Source: Carya illinoinensis
Taxonomy: Eukaryota > Streptophyta > Magnoliopsida > Fagales > Juglandaceae
Direction of reading: 5' to 3'
NCBI RefSeq assembly: GCF_018687715.1
Contig: NC_056760.1
Span: 41,453,501 to 41,517,500, forward strand
Length of the DNA stretch: 64,000 nt
Each line of letters opens with the position of its first letter. The first letter of the stretch is position 1. Below, piece by piece: positions 1 to 13,461 of this stretch. The notes under the pieces were generated by a model. That model saw only the letters and a program-made list of their open reading frames with translations. It did not search any database and was not told where the DNA came from. Both the position numbers and the translations under genes were made by a program.

Positions 1-3000
1 TTCCTTCAAGTCGTCAATTTATATTAATGATTTTGCCTTTTATCAAAAGAGAAATAATTTATATAAATTCCAAATAAACAAGTTCTGCACAGCCTATTTG
101 TAAAGTAATGAAACCCCCTATCTTAAAAAGTGTAAAAAAAAAAACAAAAAACAAACTAAATTTTTTGCGGGACTCACTTTTTTATAAAAAGTCTAGTTGA
201 AATTTGTTTTTTTAAGATTTGTACGTAACATTACTCTTATAGAAATAGTTAGAAATTTCCCTTTCTCAAACAAAAATTCTCGTAATCTCAAATTTCCTTA
301 ACTATATATTTTAGTCTGGCTTTTGAGTTTTAAAACTTGATTTCGAATCTTATCAATAAACTTTAGTATCAGAGTTTTCTATTTATTTTGCTTATTTTCC
401 TAATATCAATTCTTAATTTTTGTTGATTAACGAACCTTCGTAATAATCTAATTATGTCTGATGATCAGTGGCATGGAGACATTGACCAAAAGGCTCCAAA
501 CGCATCCATATGCAGGATGGCAAGGTGTTAAACAACCTAATGTTAAAGAGTTAGTTTGGTTATTAGAGTATTTTGAGGAGCATATTGATAATGATACTAT
601 ATTATTATTTATTATTTTATTATTACTTTTTATTACTTTTTACTAATTCACAGAATATATTAGATTACCCCACTACTAAAACTAAACGCAACCTAAAAGA
701 TAGTAGATTATCGTATCAGATTAAAAAAGATAGAGAAGTGACGAATGATCATCAAGATAGCTAGAAATGATATTAATGGATTGTGAAATGACCCTCCTAT
801 ATATATGGAGAGAGAAAAGAGTGGTTAATTAACAAAAAGAGAAAAACAGATCAAGAATCCCACATTTTTTTAATCTTAGCTTGAGTACTCCTCAAAATAC
901 TCGAGCTAAAATTTTCTTACCTATTAGTTATTGAAATTTTTTAGATGAAAATTTTAAATTTTAAGATTAAATATTAAAATATTATATTTTAATATTATTA
1001 TTATTTTAAAATTTAAAAAAATAAGAAAAAAGTTAAATTATTTATTATATTTTATATGAAAATTTGAGAAAATTATATTAATGATGAGATAAGAATTTTA
1101 TATTTAAAATAAAAATTCTTTGTGGCAAATAATACCTAACTTTATCCAAAATAGAGTTTGAGCAAAAAAGTAAATCACGATCAGTACGTTTTCAAAGTTT
1201 TTGCACAACCCTAGCTACTCTATGGTATCTATAAATACCAATTAATTAATAGAAAACGTTAGTAACATCTACATGAAATCTCAAAAATTCTAGTCAAAGG
1301 TAAGGAATTTCTTAAAATCATATTTATATAAAACCTTAAATATTGTTCCAACAACTAATTAAACATTAATGATATTAAACTAACGAGGTACCATAAAATG
1401 TCATAGAAATTTACAAATGCAATCTAAAGTAGTACTCACATAACAGGCCATCTTAATTAAGGGAAAAAAAAACAGTAAATTTCTTATATTAATCTTTTTT
1501 TTTTTTTAAAGTCATCATTAGAAATTAAGTGGGATGAGGGTTCAAATAGGAGAGGATGGACGTAAGTGGTGCAAACGTGGAACACATTCCGAATTTTGAT
1601 CCTCGTGACAAAGGAATTAGTGGTGTCAATTGTCAAAATCTATTCCCTAATCATTACTTCCCCCACTAAGCCTCCTCTACAGTTATAATTTACTTTTATT
1701 TTTTTAAAAGCAACAGTAAAATAAAGTATTCTAAATTTATGGGTTTGAGTGTTTGACGAAATCTAAACGGCAAATTAACTTTAATTGGACCCAAAAAAAA
1801 AAAAAGATAAGAGAAGATAGAGGGGTAATGTGGGGAATTCGTGCAGCAGAAAAATGGAAGTGCGGGTCGTGTTGGGCCGAGGGGAGAGGAGTGGAGCGGG
1901 TCAAGAGCGGACAAAATCCCCGTTTAAACGGTGCGCGTTGGAGGTCTGTCTTGTAAGGAATATGTGTGACACTTTTTCTTATTTTATTTATTTATTACTA
2001 CGTTTTACATACATGCACTCTCTCCCCCAATACCCAATATCCTCTCTATGGTGGCTTTGCGGCTCCACCACTTCTTTTTTCTTTCTTTCTTTCTTTCTTT
2101 TTTTTAATTTTTTTTTGTTCAAAATAAATTTTAATTATTTTTTTTCTCCTTACCGTGGGAACAAATGATACAAGAAAAATCGATTTGTACGATTAAAATT
2201 TTACAATTAAAATGATTATCTCTAACAAAAATATTGTAAAAATTTATTTTTCTTGTAATGTATATATATATGTACAACCTGCCCAAATTTTTTATTTTAT
2301 TTTATTTTCTGAGCTTGTTTAATTTAATTAGATAATAAAAATAATAATACTTAACCCTTAAACTATGGGACATTTAATTTTCATTGTCCCTAAGATTATG
2401 CAGAAAGTAATGACCCCACTAAGCATGTCAGGAAGAGTACTTATCGATCACAGCTCCACACAAACCCTTAGAAAACGTTTCACTTCATGCTAAAGAAAGT
2501 GGTGGGATTATCCTAATAAGGTTTATTAAATTGCCCATTTGTTCCTAATTAAGGACTGACTGGCCCCATAGATTACTTTGTCATGTATAGCTTCGATGCC
2601 GGGGTTGTTTTTTATAATTGCCCATTTGCAAATTTTTTGTGTAATGTTGGTACCATAAGCAAGTTGCATTAAATTAATAATTCCAACCAACAAAAAAGAA
2701 AGAAAGATAAAGATAAGAAAAGAAAAGAGAGAGAGTCATGTTCTTAGCACATGTATTTAATCTTCTATTCTACCCAAAGAAATTAAAAAATATCAACTCA
2801 ATAAAGCAAAGAGAAGGGAAAAGAAGTTTGAGGTGGAGAGGTGGGTCAGTCAAAGCCGTCTGAGACTGAGGGAAAAATGGAGTGGGCATCTGTTTCTTTT
2901 GATTAGGCATAATGAGTCACGATTCATGAGGCGGCGAGGCTGTGGGGTCGAGCCCTCAAAGCGCGAGGGGTTCTAATTCAATTTTGTGCTCATGTTTTTC

Positions 3001-4170
3001 TTTTCTTTTCTTTTAAAGCGTGCCTAACCCCAACCAATTCATGCCGGCCGCGGGTCGTCAGCATCATGGCTCGGCTTCTTTCCTGCCAGAACCTCGCCTC
3101 AAACACACGCGTGCCGGCCCTGTACCGAAACAGTGTCCCCGCGCGGCTGCGCCCAAACAAACAAACAAAAAAAAACAGAGAGAGAGAGAGAAGAAAATTT
3201 CTAGGCGATTGTGTAAACTGTGTTGTTAACGTAACGTAATGGGCCTCCATTTGCATACGTCGGCAGCATTTTCCGGCCCACGTTTAAACTAATTACGAAG
3301 GTATCTTTGACCTTTTATGGGCGAGGAACAACTCACAGACAGCCTGTTATATTATTTTTACTAAAAATTAAAAATACTTTTCAATAACGTTTCAAGACTC
3401 GAATGATAATATATCTCCTTATGATTATTAAAAAGAAAATAAAAAAATATTTGAGAAATTTGTTTAGATAGTAAAAATATTTTATCTCATATCATTTATC
3501 ATTATAATTTTTTTAAATTTTTATATAAAATATAAAAAATAACTTAACTGTTTTTAAATTTTAAAAAATAATATTTTATTTAAATTTTTATTTTTATTTA
3601 AAACTATAATTTTTTTAATATTTTCTCACTTTTCAAACCGCATGTTAAAAAACACATTGCATGGGGGTATGTCGAAGTGATATGGTTTTGGGTTGGAATT
3701 TTTGGCTTCACGCTATTGACTGAGGGGACAGGGACGAGGTTGATGGAATCGCAATTAATCAAATATTAAATCGAAAATGAATTGTTGACAGGGAAATTGA
3801 ATTCCCGGAATAGTTGAAAGGGATTTGGATCATTTTCTCAAGTTCATACATTCTTTAAACTATGGAAATGGATAGGTGGGAAAGCGGTTTCTAGGCAGAA
3901 ATTTAACCCTGCAACAGTGTAAGAATAAAAGAAAGAAAATTTTAGGGAATTAGATAAAGAAAATATTAGTTAAAGTTTTAAATGAAAGGTGATATTACTA
4001 TTTGAATGAGTTTTTTAAAATTATATTTAATATTCAATAAATATTTATTTATTTTATTTTTTAAAACTTAGGTAGGGTAAAATAGTAGAATATCAACTAT
4101 CAAGTGAAGGGCATTGGGGAACAAGCAAGTGAGAGTGTATAAAGTAAAAGTAATAGCCGTTGAAAGGGGA
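1..4170. other. Gene-free AT-rich stretch upstream of the AUX1-like gene
   Basis: I see no coding exon here. Open frames are short, low-complexity and without recognisable domains. Two blocks, about 930-1125 and 3440-3650, resemble the internal part of the Harbinger-like MITE family described at 58027-58378 (AT-rich runs with TTTATTATATTTTATATGAA-type segments), but their ends are too decayed to define. Poly-T/poly-A tracts and a CTTT microsatellite near 2083-2100 are present. The last kilobase probably contains distal promoter sequence of the downstream auxin carrier gene. Confidence 0.5.
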
Positions 4171-4180
4171 TTGGGGGGGC

Positions 4181-4187
4181 TATAAAA
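4181..4187 (+). promoter_or_regulatory. Candidate TATA box of the AUX1-like gene
   Basis: A clean TATAAAA lies in GGGGGGGCTATAAAAAGG, about 1.1 kb upstream of the start codon. A second AT-rich candidate (TATATATATATA) lies near 4459-4472. The intervening sequence to 5316 is C/T-rich and leader-like. A pyrimidine-rich acceptor (TATATGTTTCAG, ending 5272) suggests an intron in the 5' UTR. Which TATA is used cannot be decided from sequence alone. Confidence 0.4.
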
Positions 4188-5316
4188 AGGAATGTCCATG
4201 GCATTATTGGGTCCTTACTGATGAGAACAACGTCCCAGTCACTTTGATCTACAAGCTGCTTTCCTCACCAAACGGAGACCCAGGGAATCGAATCGGAATT
4301 TGGGAATTCAGGGCATTTGGCTGGTTTCGTCTCTCTCACCCTTATTTTCTCTCTCTTTTAAAGTGGACAGTGGGGAGAATTTCAAAGGCGAAAGGAAAAA
4401 AAAAAATGCAAAAACATAGTACTATTATATTAGTGTATTAAACGTTTTGGGTTTTGTTTATATATATATATAGGTTTGAATAGGAGCGAAAAGGGTCTTT
4501 TTCTTCAACTTCTGCAAGCTCCTTCGAAACAGCTGCTGCGGAGATTCTTATTTTTTCTTTCCTGCTTTTGAGGTCTCTCTCGCCGTCTTTGGGGGTTCGG
4601 CACTGCCTTTTCTCTGTGCAAATTGGTGGCGCATTAAAAGCGGGGCTTTTACTGAGCTAATATTGGTTTTAAAGGGACGCGGAGAGACATTTGTAGCTTG
4701 AGATTTTGCCCATTATTTGGACGCAGTTAAGGCTCTTCCCCACCTGCTAAATCTTGGGATGAAGAATACTTGACACTCTGTTTTCTCAACCGTACTGGCC
4801 TCCCTCTACTCGTGCGCTCTTTCTCAGTCTTTCTCTCTCTAAAGCCACTAATTTGTCATTCTGAAAACAAGGAAAAGGTGATATTACTGTCATTTTGTGT
4901 GGAAGACAGATCTGCGGTTGCTTCAATCTTTTCGCGAAAGAGACCTCTCGAAGAAGGAAGTTGAAAGTGGTATTGAGTTCGCGTTTTCTTTTTTGGTTCT
5001 CTCTTTAGTCTTGTTCGTGAAAAACATGTTACGACTCTGCCCCTTTTGTTTCCAAGCTTCGTAATTTGCTTCTTTCTTTTTGTTTCTGTTCTCCTTTCTC
5101 CTCCATCTTTTTTTGGACTTTGTGTGGAAGCTTATGTTTATTTTTTCCCCCCTTTTTTTAAGAGCTCAAGAATTTTCTGTTAGTCGGATCTGGGGTCTTA
5201 TTGGCTTTCGTTTTCTGGGGCTGCGTTTGATTGTAGATTTTTGTCTCATTAACTGTCTTTTATATGTTTCAGATCTACCGGGATTTAGACGTTGCCTTCG
5301 GAGAAAAACGGAGACA

Positions 5317-8300
5317 ATGTTGCCTCAGAAGCAAGCAGAGGAAGCAATAGTTCCCAACATTAGTGAGACAGAACACGAGGGCAAGGATGAAGAGAAGGTG
5401 GAAGAACATTCCGTGTTCAGTGTCAAGAACTTTCTCTGGCATGGTGGTTCTGTCTGGGACGCATGGTTCAGCTGCGCTTCCAATCAAGTAAAACCAATTA
5501 CGAAAACCATAAAGAAACACTGATTTTAGCCTATTCCTTTCAAACGAATTAATAAATTTTGGTTCTCTTCTTTCACAACAGGTTGCGCAAGTGCTATTAA
5601 CACTTCCTTACTCTTTCTCTCAACTGGGAATACTATCAGGAATCTTGCTTCAGGTATTCTATGGAATAATGGGAAGCTGGACGGCTTATCTGATTAGCGT
5701 ACTCTATGTAGAGTACAGAAGCCGAAAGGAGAAGGAAAACGTCAGCTTCAAGAACCATGTGATACAGGTTGGTTCTGCTTCTCAGAATCACCAGCACCAC
5801 TTATTCCCAATCAAAGCAAACCCACTGGAGGAAAAAAAATTAACTCCGGTTACTATAGTCCAACACTTCAGTCTTAACTATGTTCTTAACTTCTTAAAGT
5901 AAAAGCACACTTTTCGATTGCAGTGGTTTGAAGTGCTTGATGGCCTTCTTGGTCCGTACTGGAAAGCGGTGGGGCTCGCTTTCAACTGTACTTTCCTCCT
6001 CTTTGGATCGGTCATTCAGCTTATAGCTTGTGCAAGGTAAGATCTTTCGTCAAAATTCACACTCAATTGCGGTAATTCTTGTCTGGTTTGTTGGACATCA
6101 ACAATTTTTTTTGTACCTTCCTGACGAGTTACAGTAACATATACTACATCAACGACAATTTGGACAAACGGACTTGGACCTATATTTTTGGTGCTTGCTG
6201 TGCTACTACAGTTTTCATACCTTCCTTTCATAACTACCGGATTTGGTCTTTTCTTGGCCTCGGAATGACCACTTATACCGCCTGGTACTTGACCATAGCC
6301 GCTGTTGTCCATGGGCAGGTAATCAAACCTCAAAGTCCTTGAGTTCAAGCCATGTTTTGTGTCTTGTAGGAGTAATAATTCTCGAGGTTTTTTTTTTTTT
6401 TTTGGCGGTTTTGCACCAACAAATGAAAAAAACTGAAAAAAAAAAATTGTAATTGCAGGTAGAGAATGTGTCGCATTCGGCGCCAACAAAACTAGTGCTA
6501 TACTTCACCGGAGCAACCAACATACTCTACACGTTCGGTGGTCATGCTGTGACTGTGTAGGGTTATCTTTTCCCCCCAACATGTTTATCCCCTTGCTCTT
6601 CTTTCACTTGTTTCTACACGGCTTCTGTCTGCAGCTTTTGCCGGCCATCTCAGTGTTGGCGACCCACAGACAAAATCATGCAATCAACTTTTGTTTGCCC
6701 GGAAACAACATTACCCTCTCCTTCCTTTTCCCTAGGCAAAATGCACAGTAATGTCTTGTATATATTCTAGTTTAATCAAATCCAAACTGTATTCTTTGCT
6801 TAGTCTAGATTCTGACCTTAACCTAGTCTCCTTTGTCTTTTCCCACGAGATATTATCCTTGTCCTATACAAACATAAATAGTAATCAGAGACTATGGGAT
6901 TGGGGACACTTTGGTAAAGTCACTTCGTTACTTACATATGTTCCCAAGCTTTCACATGAGCCTCTAGCATTTGTCTTGGGGACTGACGGTCGTGATGAAT
7001 GTAAATATGATAAATGTAAATTTTCATGTAGTGGAGTTAAAGTATCTGATTAAATTAAATTGAAATGCTTTTTTTCCAGAATTGGGCCGCCCCTTTCGTT
7101 TTTCCCTTCCTAGATTTACGAGTGGGAAGCAAAACTGATTCTGATATGTGGAATTCCTCTGAAAATGAATGTTTCAGGGAAATAATGCACGCCATGTGGA
7201 AGCCCCAGAAATTCAAGTATATATACCTGATGGCCACACTTTACGTTTTCACACTAACCATTCCTTCAGCCACTGCCGTCTACTGGGCTTTTGGTGATCA
7301 GCTCCTCAACCATTCTAATGCCTTCTCTCTCCTCCCCAAGAATGGCTTCCGTGATGCCGCTGTTATCTTGATGCTTATTCACCAGGTTGTATTACTTAAC
7401 CATAGGAGCCTTGTCGAAAAAAACTGTACTTTATTACATTTTTGGTTTTGTTTTTGCACAAAACAACTGCCCTAGAAAGAATGAATGATATTTTCACTGG
7501 AATCTAACATTCTGTTATATTTTATGAAATTGTTTTGCAGTTTATAACATTTGGGTTTGCATGCACCCCGCTCTATTTTGTGTGGGAGAAGGTGATAGGG
7601 ATGCATGACACAAGGAGCATCTGTTTAAGGGCGCTAGCAAGGCTACCAGTGGTGATACCCATATGGTTTTTGGCGATAATCTTCCCATTCTTTGGTCCTA
7701 TAAATTCTGCAGTTGGGGCTCTTTTGGTTAGCTTCACTGTATACATTATCCCATCTTTAGCACATATGCTAACCTACAGAAAAGCTTCAGCCCGACAGGT
7801 AAAATCTCCTAAACAATAGGTCTCTGATTCTGTTTCAGGCTTTCACTCTCACTCACACCGTCCCCACGAAGGCATTTGCCTTTTTCCCACTTTGGCCTAG
7901 ACCTTTAGGCTTTACTAGTGGCAAGTGGTAATTATCTTGATCCATTAGGGGTAGGTTTAGCATCGGAGATTTAGTGGGCACCCGGCTTTGATGGGCTTTC
8001 CCACATTCCACAGTTGCAGAGTGCCCACAAAAAAGTGAGAGCTGGAGAGTGTGAAGCAAGTGTACAAAAGCATTTAAGTCTTTGATATGGAAATATTACT
8101 ATAACGAATGGAGATAGGTGGCAAGTCACTTTCATTTGGTTATAAGCTACAGTCTTGAGTATTGTACCATCTCTTAAGATGAGCTGGCCGACTTGACTAA
8201 CTTGTTTTTCAATAATTCAATTAGGCCCATTTCTGCATAATCTGTCTAAAAATTCACCCACCTCTTAAAATCAATTTGTGGTAGAATCTGGGGTGGCTGT

Positions 8301-8634
8301 TGCCTGTCCAGGTTTTGTGTTTGATGCGAGTTCGCAATGGGGCCTTAAATAATGTGATCAAGTTTGGTTCACCTTTGTTTGTTCTTTTTTACCATTTTTC
8401 TTGCAGAATGCTGCAGAGAAGCCTCCTTTCTTTTTACCAAGCTGGACTGGCATGTATGTGGTCAATGCTTTTATAGTGGTTTGGGTTCTGGTGGTTGGCT
8501 TTGGGTTCGGAGGATGGGCCAGCATGACCAACTTTGTGAGGCAAGTAGACACATTTGGGCTCTTTGCCAAGTGCTATCAGTGCAAGCCTCCAACACCAAC
8601 ACCAACACCAGCAGCAGCAGCCCCTCATCACTGA
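5317..8634 (+). CDS. AUX1: AUX1/LAX family auxin influx carrier (8 coding exons, 481 aa)
   Basis: Proton-coupled permease of the plasma membrane that imports indole-3-acetic acid (amino acid/auxin permease family). Coding exons, all with GT-AG borders and matching phase: 5317-5487, 5582-5767, 5924-6036, 6135-6318, 6459-6556, 7178-7385, 7541-7798, 8407-8634. The start is the ATG just before MLPQKQAEE, after a candidate 5'-UTR acceptor at 5272. Landmarks are FLWHGGSVWDAWFSCASNQ near residue 39, VLLTLPYSFSQLG, NHVIQWFEVLDGLLG, SNIYYINDNLDKRTWTYIFG, GGHAVTVEIMHAMWKPQKFK, and a C-terminal DTFGLFAKCYQCKPP. Length and exon pattern fit the family (about 465-490 aa, 10-11 membrane segments). The motifs KYIYLMATLYVFTLTIPSA, GMHDTRSICLRALARLP and TYRKASARQNAAEKPPFF place it in the AUX1/LAX1 clade rather than LAX2/LAX3; that assignment is from memory of family members. 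The tail is a Thr-Pro and Ala-rich low-complexity stretch. No stop or frameshift breaks it. Confidence 0.96.
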
Positions 8635-8646
8635 AATCACTCAAGA

Positions 8647-8649
<3 letters not shown>

Positions 8650-8689
<40 letters not shown>
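8650..8689. repeat. (CT)20 microsatellite in the 3' UTR of the AUX1-like gene
   Basis: A pure CT dinucleotide run of 40 bp begins 15 bp after the stop codon, so it should be transcribed as part of the 3' UTR. Length variation is likely between individuals. Confidence 0.95.
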
Positions 8690-8693
<4 letters not shown>

Positions 8694-8739
8694 GCTCTTT
8701 CTTTCTTCCATATTCTGTATCATACATGGGGAAGTAGTA

Positions 8740-11080
8740 ATATTTCCTCTACATGTGATGTGTGGTGGATTTTTTGCTCTTTTTTGGGATCTTATATTTT
8801 TTTGTCTTAAATTAGTTCCTATAAAATAGTGTGTGATGATTCCCTTGCTATCAAAGAATAGGCTTTACTTGAATCAGATATATATGTTTAGGTTATCTTT
8901 TACAATTATCCTTTTTTTTTGGTGTTGACATGTTGTTGGGATATTATAATATATGATTTTGTTGGCCTTCTTCGCTGTTATAGCTCCCAATCTCATAATT
9001 AGTAGCATGTTTCCAAGGGGCATCTTATATATATATATATATATATATAAGTGATGGCATGGGGCTTCTCTGTTTCCATTTTTATTTTTAATATCCACTT
9101 TGCCTGACATCATAGGTTGAATATGGACATGTTTGAATGGTCCATTTGACCTAAGATTCCATTTGAGAGGATGGAAGGTGGACATGTCCCACCGATAGGG
9201 TATGGGTTGCACGTGGGTTCATTTTGCTAGTCGCGTGCCACTCTTTGCTCCTTAATATTCTGGCTTCAAAAAATCAAAAATCACATGTGAACTTATGCAA
9301 GAAGACCACCTCCTTTCCTTATATGGTTGGTTGAATTATGCTATTTGTTTTTAATTTTGTTGCCAGATATTGTGGGATGGTCTTGCCGGTTCTCTGAATA
9401 TGTTTATTAACAAATGGTGGTTAAGGGTTCCCATTCAAAGTGCTGACTGATTATTGACTAATGATCATTGATTTTTTTACTTTGAATATTTCATGGGCCA
9501 CTTGATTGGTCCATGCGTTTTCCACCTCGTTAGATGGTTTGGTGAGACTAAACTCTCGATTCAAATCTACTTATCCCTCCCTCCATCAGGCAGGAGGTAC
9601 TCACTCTCACTCAGAAAATTTAAAATTAAAAGACAAAATAATCATTGAACATGGAGGGAAGAGAATTGGCATACCATTGACTATACCCTACTTTATGGTT
9701 GGGCAACCGGAGTCCGTCTCCTAGCCCACCCGTGTGTCCTACCCGGCTGTCTAGGTATTGGGCGAAAAATCCACCTATTTATTGAGTGGGACGAATTGGA
9801 TTTTTTTGTTAATATAGCAAAGTGGGGTGTGGGCAGGATATCCACCAGTCTGGATACCCACCCGCCCAACCTATATATATATATATATATATAACACCCT
9901 AATTCTAATCGAGCGAGTTGAGCTTCGCCTCTCCTCATCGTCAGGCTTTCATATTTAGGAAACTTTCTGAGCGAGCACCTCCTCTCTCTCATATTCTCTC
10001 TTTTTTTCCTTCATCTCTTCTTTTTTCAGAACGTTGAAGTTTTCTATTCCCGAACGAAAGACCCACGGCGTCGTTCTCTAGTCTTGAATCAATTTTGATT
10101 CCATTTTGTGTTTGATTTTGATTCGATTTTAGTTGATTTTTAGGATTTGGAAGGTACAGAGGAGGAAATAGTGGAAAGAATACTTTTTTGTGGGTTTTTG
10201 CCTTTTAGGAATAGAGGAGCGGCCGGCTCTTGCCCTCCATCTGTTCACCCATATAATACATATAATAGGAACAGACTACCTTTCTATAAGTTGGGCGCAG
10301 AGGATGAGGTGGCATTAGATACCCCTACCAAACAGCCTGGGAGTGAAGTAGTTGCCAACTAGCCTACCCTACTTATTCGTTCTACTCGTTCTTTAATCTC
10401 CTTTTTTTTTTTTTAATTCTATTTATTTTCTCATTTTTGGGTTTTGGCTTACCACCACTCTTGATTAACTATAATACCCTACTCTTATTATATTTGGAAA
10501 GTGAGATGTGAATTTCTGTTTTAAATAAAAGTTTAATATATTATTTTATAATATTATTATTATTTTGAGATTTGAAAATGTTGAATTGAGATCTAAAAAG
10601 TTTGAATTGTTTATTATATTTTATGTGAAAACTTGAAAAAGTTATAATAATAAGATAATAATTTTATATTTTATCCCATTCCCCAAACATGCCTTAAGTT
10701 GCCGTTGTAGTAAATGCATGTCATTGAAAACATTTTGACTCATTAATACTAACACATGCTGGCCGTATTCACTCCATCCAATCTCTCGTTCGAGTTTTTC
10801 TTGTTATGTTTTGCCTTTCATTCTCCTCTGTACTTGTTCCTTGAATTTTTCCTAATTTTTTCAATGTACTTTGTTTTTCTCCATGTTTGGGCTTTGATGC
10901 ATACATGTGCTTGTTTTTACTACTTCACCCTCTTCTTATGCTACCACTGTACTAAACCCACCACCTTCTCTTCCCACTTTTAGGCACGTCACAAACACCA
11001 TTGCCACTTCCTACCCCACAATTATAATGGTAGTCACAAAAGGACTAAGAGAAGTGCACCTTGGCAGCCTCTTAAACCCT
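8740..11080. other. Gene-free interval between the AUX1-like gene and the antisense LINE
   Basis: No supported gene. AT dinucleotide runs occur near 9028-9050 and 9871-9893. 9690-9880 contains GC-rich CCCACCCG/CCCGCCCAAC blocks around TA repeats, possibly a worn hAT-like end. 9890-10150 looks like a gene leader (CT-rich, several CAG acceptor-like sites), followed by a 71-codon frame at 10147-10362 that starts with TTG rather than ATG and has no recognisable domain. About 10490-10694 is a shorter copy of the Harbinger-like MITE (GGAAAGTGAGATGTG at the left, CCCCAAACATGCCTTAA at the right). Confidence 0.5.
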
Positions 11081-11085
11081 CGAGG

Positions 11086-13095
11086 TTTTTTTTTTTTTTT
11101 TTTTTTTTAATCTTTTATCTTTTTTAGAAATAGCATATGCCATTTATATTAGAAATAGCTACAAAGAATCTCCAAAAATTTACATGGTAGCAAGACCAAA
11201 AATATCCACCGCAATGTTCCTTGAAATAAAATCTGGAGGATCATACCACCATTAAAGAGTGTCACCCAAAAAATGTGCATGTCTTGCTGGTAGATGTGCC
11301 ACCTCATTTCTTGTTGACCAAAATGTAAGACATCAAGGAACTGAATAGAGGATAATAGAAGTTGTATCTCCTGCAACAAAGAGCTGAAACTTAACTAATT
11401 CTCATGATTTCAACGAATAGCCTCTAGAATAATAATCTAATCCATCTCAAGAACTAAATGTGAAATTCTCAAATGATAAATCATTTGTAAACCCTGCAAA
11501 GCAGCAAGAACCTTAATATCATCAACTGCATGAATCCCCTCCTCTTTCCGAGACATAGCCATAATCATATCCCCTCTATCCTCTCTTAAGATATCACCCA
11601 TCCAAAAAAGTTGTAAAGAGTGAAAGACAGCCCCATCAAAGTTAAGTTTCCACTTCCCACACAGAGGAAGATGCCACCTTAAAGTACTAGTAGTGGCCTC
11701 AATAAACTTTAGCTAAAATTTAGTAAAATATTAATTTTTAACTTTCATTATTTTAATTCTAATTCTAAAGAAGTCATGTGAGACAAAAGAAGCTCCAGAA
11801 TAAATCACATATAATTATCTCTTCCAGCCTCACCCCTACACTCCCAATAAAAATCCATTCCCTTTCCTTCCTTCTCCATCTAGATTTCCACATTCTAACA
11901 CCCAAATATCACAAACCAACAATGCCCACGAACCAACAAACCAGATTTCCACATTCCAAAAAAAAAAAAAAAACTAAGACATCCACATTCCATTTTCTAG
12001 AAATCAGCTTGGGCGTGGGTTTACTTGTATTCGGTGATGAAGATGAAAATAAAGGAATGAAATCGTGGGTCACCTATAAATGGGTTTATAAATAGATGAA
12101 ATCGTGGGTCACCTGGGTTTACAAGTGAATGGAAAATAATAATTCGGCTGCTGATATGGAAAATAATTTTTGAATACAAGTAAATGGGTTTATAAATAGA
12201 AGAAATCGCCGGTCACCTACAAGGATGTGGGCGTGGGTTTACTTGTATTAGATGAAGATGAAATCGGAAGTGATAAATGGATGGAACTATTGTATGCGAT
12301 GTTTTGAGAATATGATGAAAAAATGTATGAAGTAATCCCAGGAGTGAGGGAGAAGACCAGATTTACCTGCCGTATGCCTCAAGTGTCTTTGTGAAAATTG
12401 GTCACGTAGCCTAGGAGTGAGGAAGAAGACCAAAGCGAAATGAAATTGTGCTTCAAGTGAAATGTGCGAAAGGAATAGCACGAAGGAGGAGAATTTTTTA
12501 TGCCAAAATATTGTTTTGGCCAATAGCTATGGCTCAATAAATTTGGCCAGTGAAATTATTGAAAGCTAAAATTACTGTTCATTTGTTGAGTCCATTATAA
12601 CCATTTTTTGTGTATTTTAGCTAAATTTTAACTTTGTTAAGCCTACTACTAGTGCTCTTTGTAAGGATAAGTTCTTTTTGACTTGTCGATAGTTCTGAAC
12701 CAGTTTATAATTTTCAACATAGTCAAAACAACTATCCACAATCTCATAGACAATGAATTTAGTTTGCTGAAACAATTTTAAATTCTAGAATCTTCATATA
12801 CCCCAAGCAATAATTAGAACTCCAATAAGGATACTAGAATCACATTGCTGCATTAGTGCCCAGACTACAAATCAAACCTTACATAAGAGGCCAACAGAAC
12901 CATGTCATTTTCAAAGAATTTCTTCCAAACTTTTTGAACAGTCGAACACTTGCATAGAATATGAAATAAATCCTCCTCTACTTCAATTCATAAGGGACAA
13001 AGGCTAGTAGCAATTATTTTGCATTTAAACAAATGAATCTTTGTAGGTAGACTGTCACTACAAGCCCTTCGTAAGAAATTCTTTAAATGAAAATT
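11086..13095 (-). mobile_element. 5'-truncated L1-type LINE, antisense, with RNase H and zf-RVT regions
   Basis: Read on the minus strand, 12880-13090 encodes a decayed zf-RVT-like segment (KNFLRRACSDSLPTKIHLF, later CSTVQKVWKKFFENDMVLLA). 11380-11690 encodes an RNase H-like segment (CGKWKLNFDGAVF, ILREDRGDMIMAMSRKEEG, VLAALQGLQMIYHLRISHL), as in the C-terminus of plant L1 ORF2. The 23-base T run at 11086-11108 is the complement of its poly(A) tail, which fixes the orientation. Several in-frame stops show it is dead. It is interrupted at 11695-12643 by a terminal-inverted-repeat element. The upstream limit is uncertain and may reach about 13150. Confidence 0.75.
11695..12643. mobile_element. 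MULE-like non-autonomous TIR element (949 bp) nested in the antisense LINE
   Basis: The left end GGCCTCAATAAACTTTAGC and the reverse complement of the right end (GGCTTAACAAAGTTAAAATT) form imperfect inverted repeats that share a TTTAGCTAAAATT core. Flanks are TACTAGTAGT (11685-11694) and TACTACTAGT (12644-12653), a 10-base direct repeat with one mismatch. This fits the 9-10 bp target duplication of Mutator-like elements. No transposase is visible. The interior has repeated segments, for example GTGGGTTTACTTGTATT near 12015 and 12233, and GAAATCGTGGGTCACCT near 12060 and 12097. A 105-codon frame at 11778-12095 has no recognisable domain. Confidence 0.65.
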
Positions 13096-13461
13096 AAAAG
13101 GATTTGCTTGGTTGCTCGGTTCAATGTGGGCTTCTTTGGTGGGAATCACCAATGCAGTTTATAAGTCATTGAGCTCCACAGATCCTTGCTCACAAACATT
13201 TAAGCCCAACATTCTTTGGGATGGTTTAGATTTCATATGGTGAAATGGTTTACCATTTAAGGATGTGATTTATTCATCTTTAATCACAATTGAGGTAAGA
13301 ATCAAGAAAACATTACGATTGCACAAGGAGTTATGGTATGTAGGAGAAATTCTTCTCTCTAACAGTTTTCTCTCTAGAGAAAACAGAAAGAGGTGAAGTG
13401 GGAGGCAGTTTCTCGTCAGGCTGGGAATCTTTTCTGGTACGACGGAGGATAGAGGTGGGGT

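Noticed and set aside
6016..6523. Minus-strand frames opposite AUX1-like exons 4-5
   Set aside because: Antisense shadows of conserved exons with no family resemblance.
8364..8810. Long frames around the last exon of the AUX1-like gene in other frames
   Set aside because: Shadows of the real exon 8 and of the CT repeat.
10147..10362. 71-codon frame after a leader-like region
   Set aside because: It starts with TTG, has no family resemblance and no supporting splice structure; kept only as a note in the interval entry.
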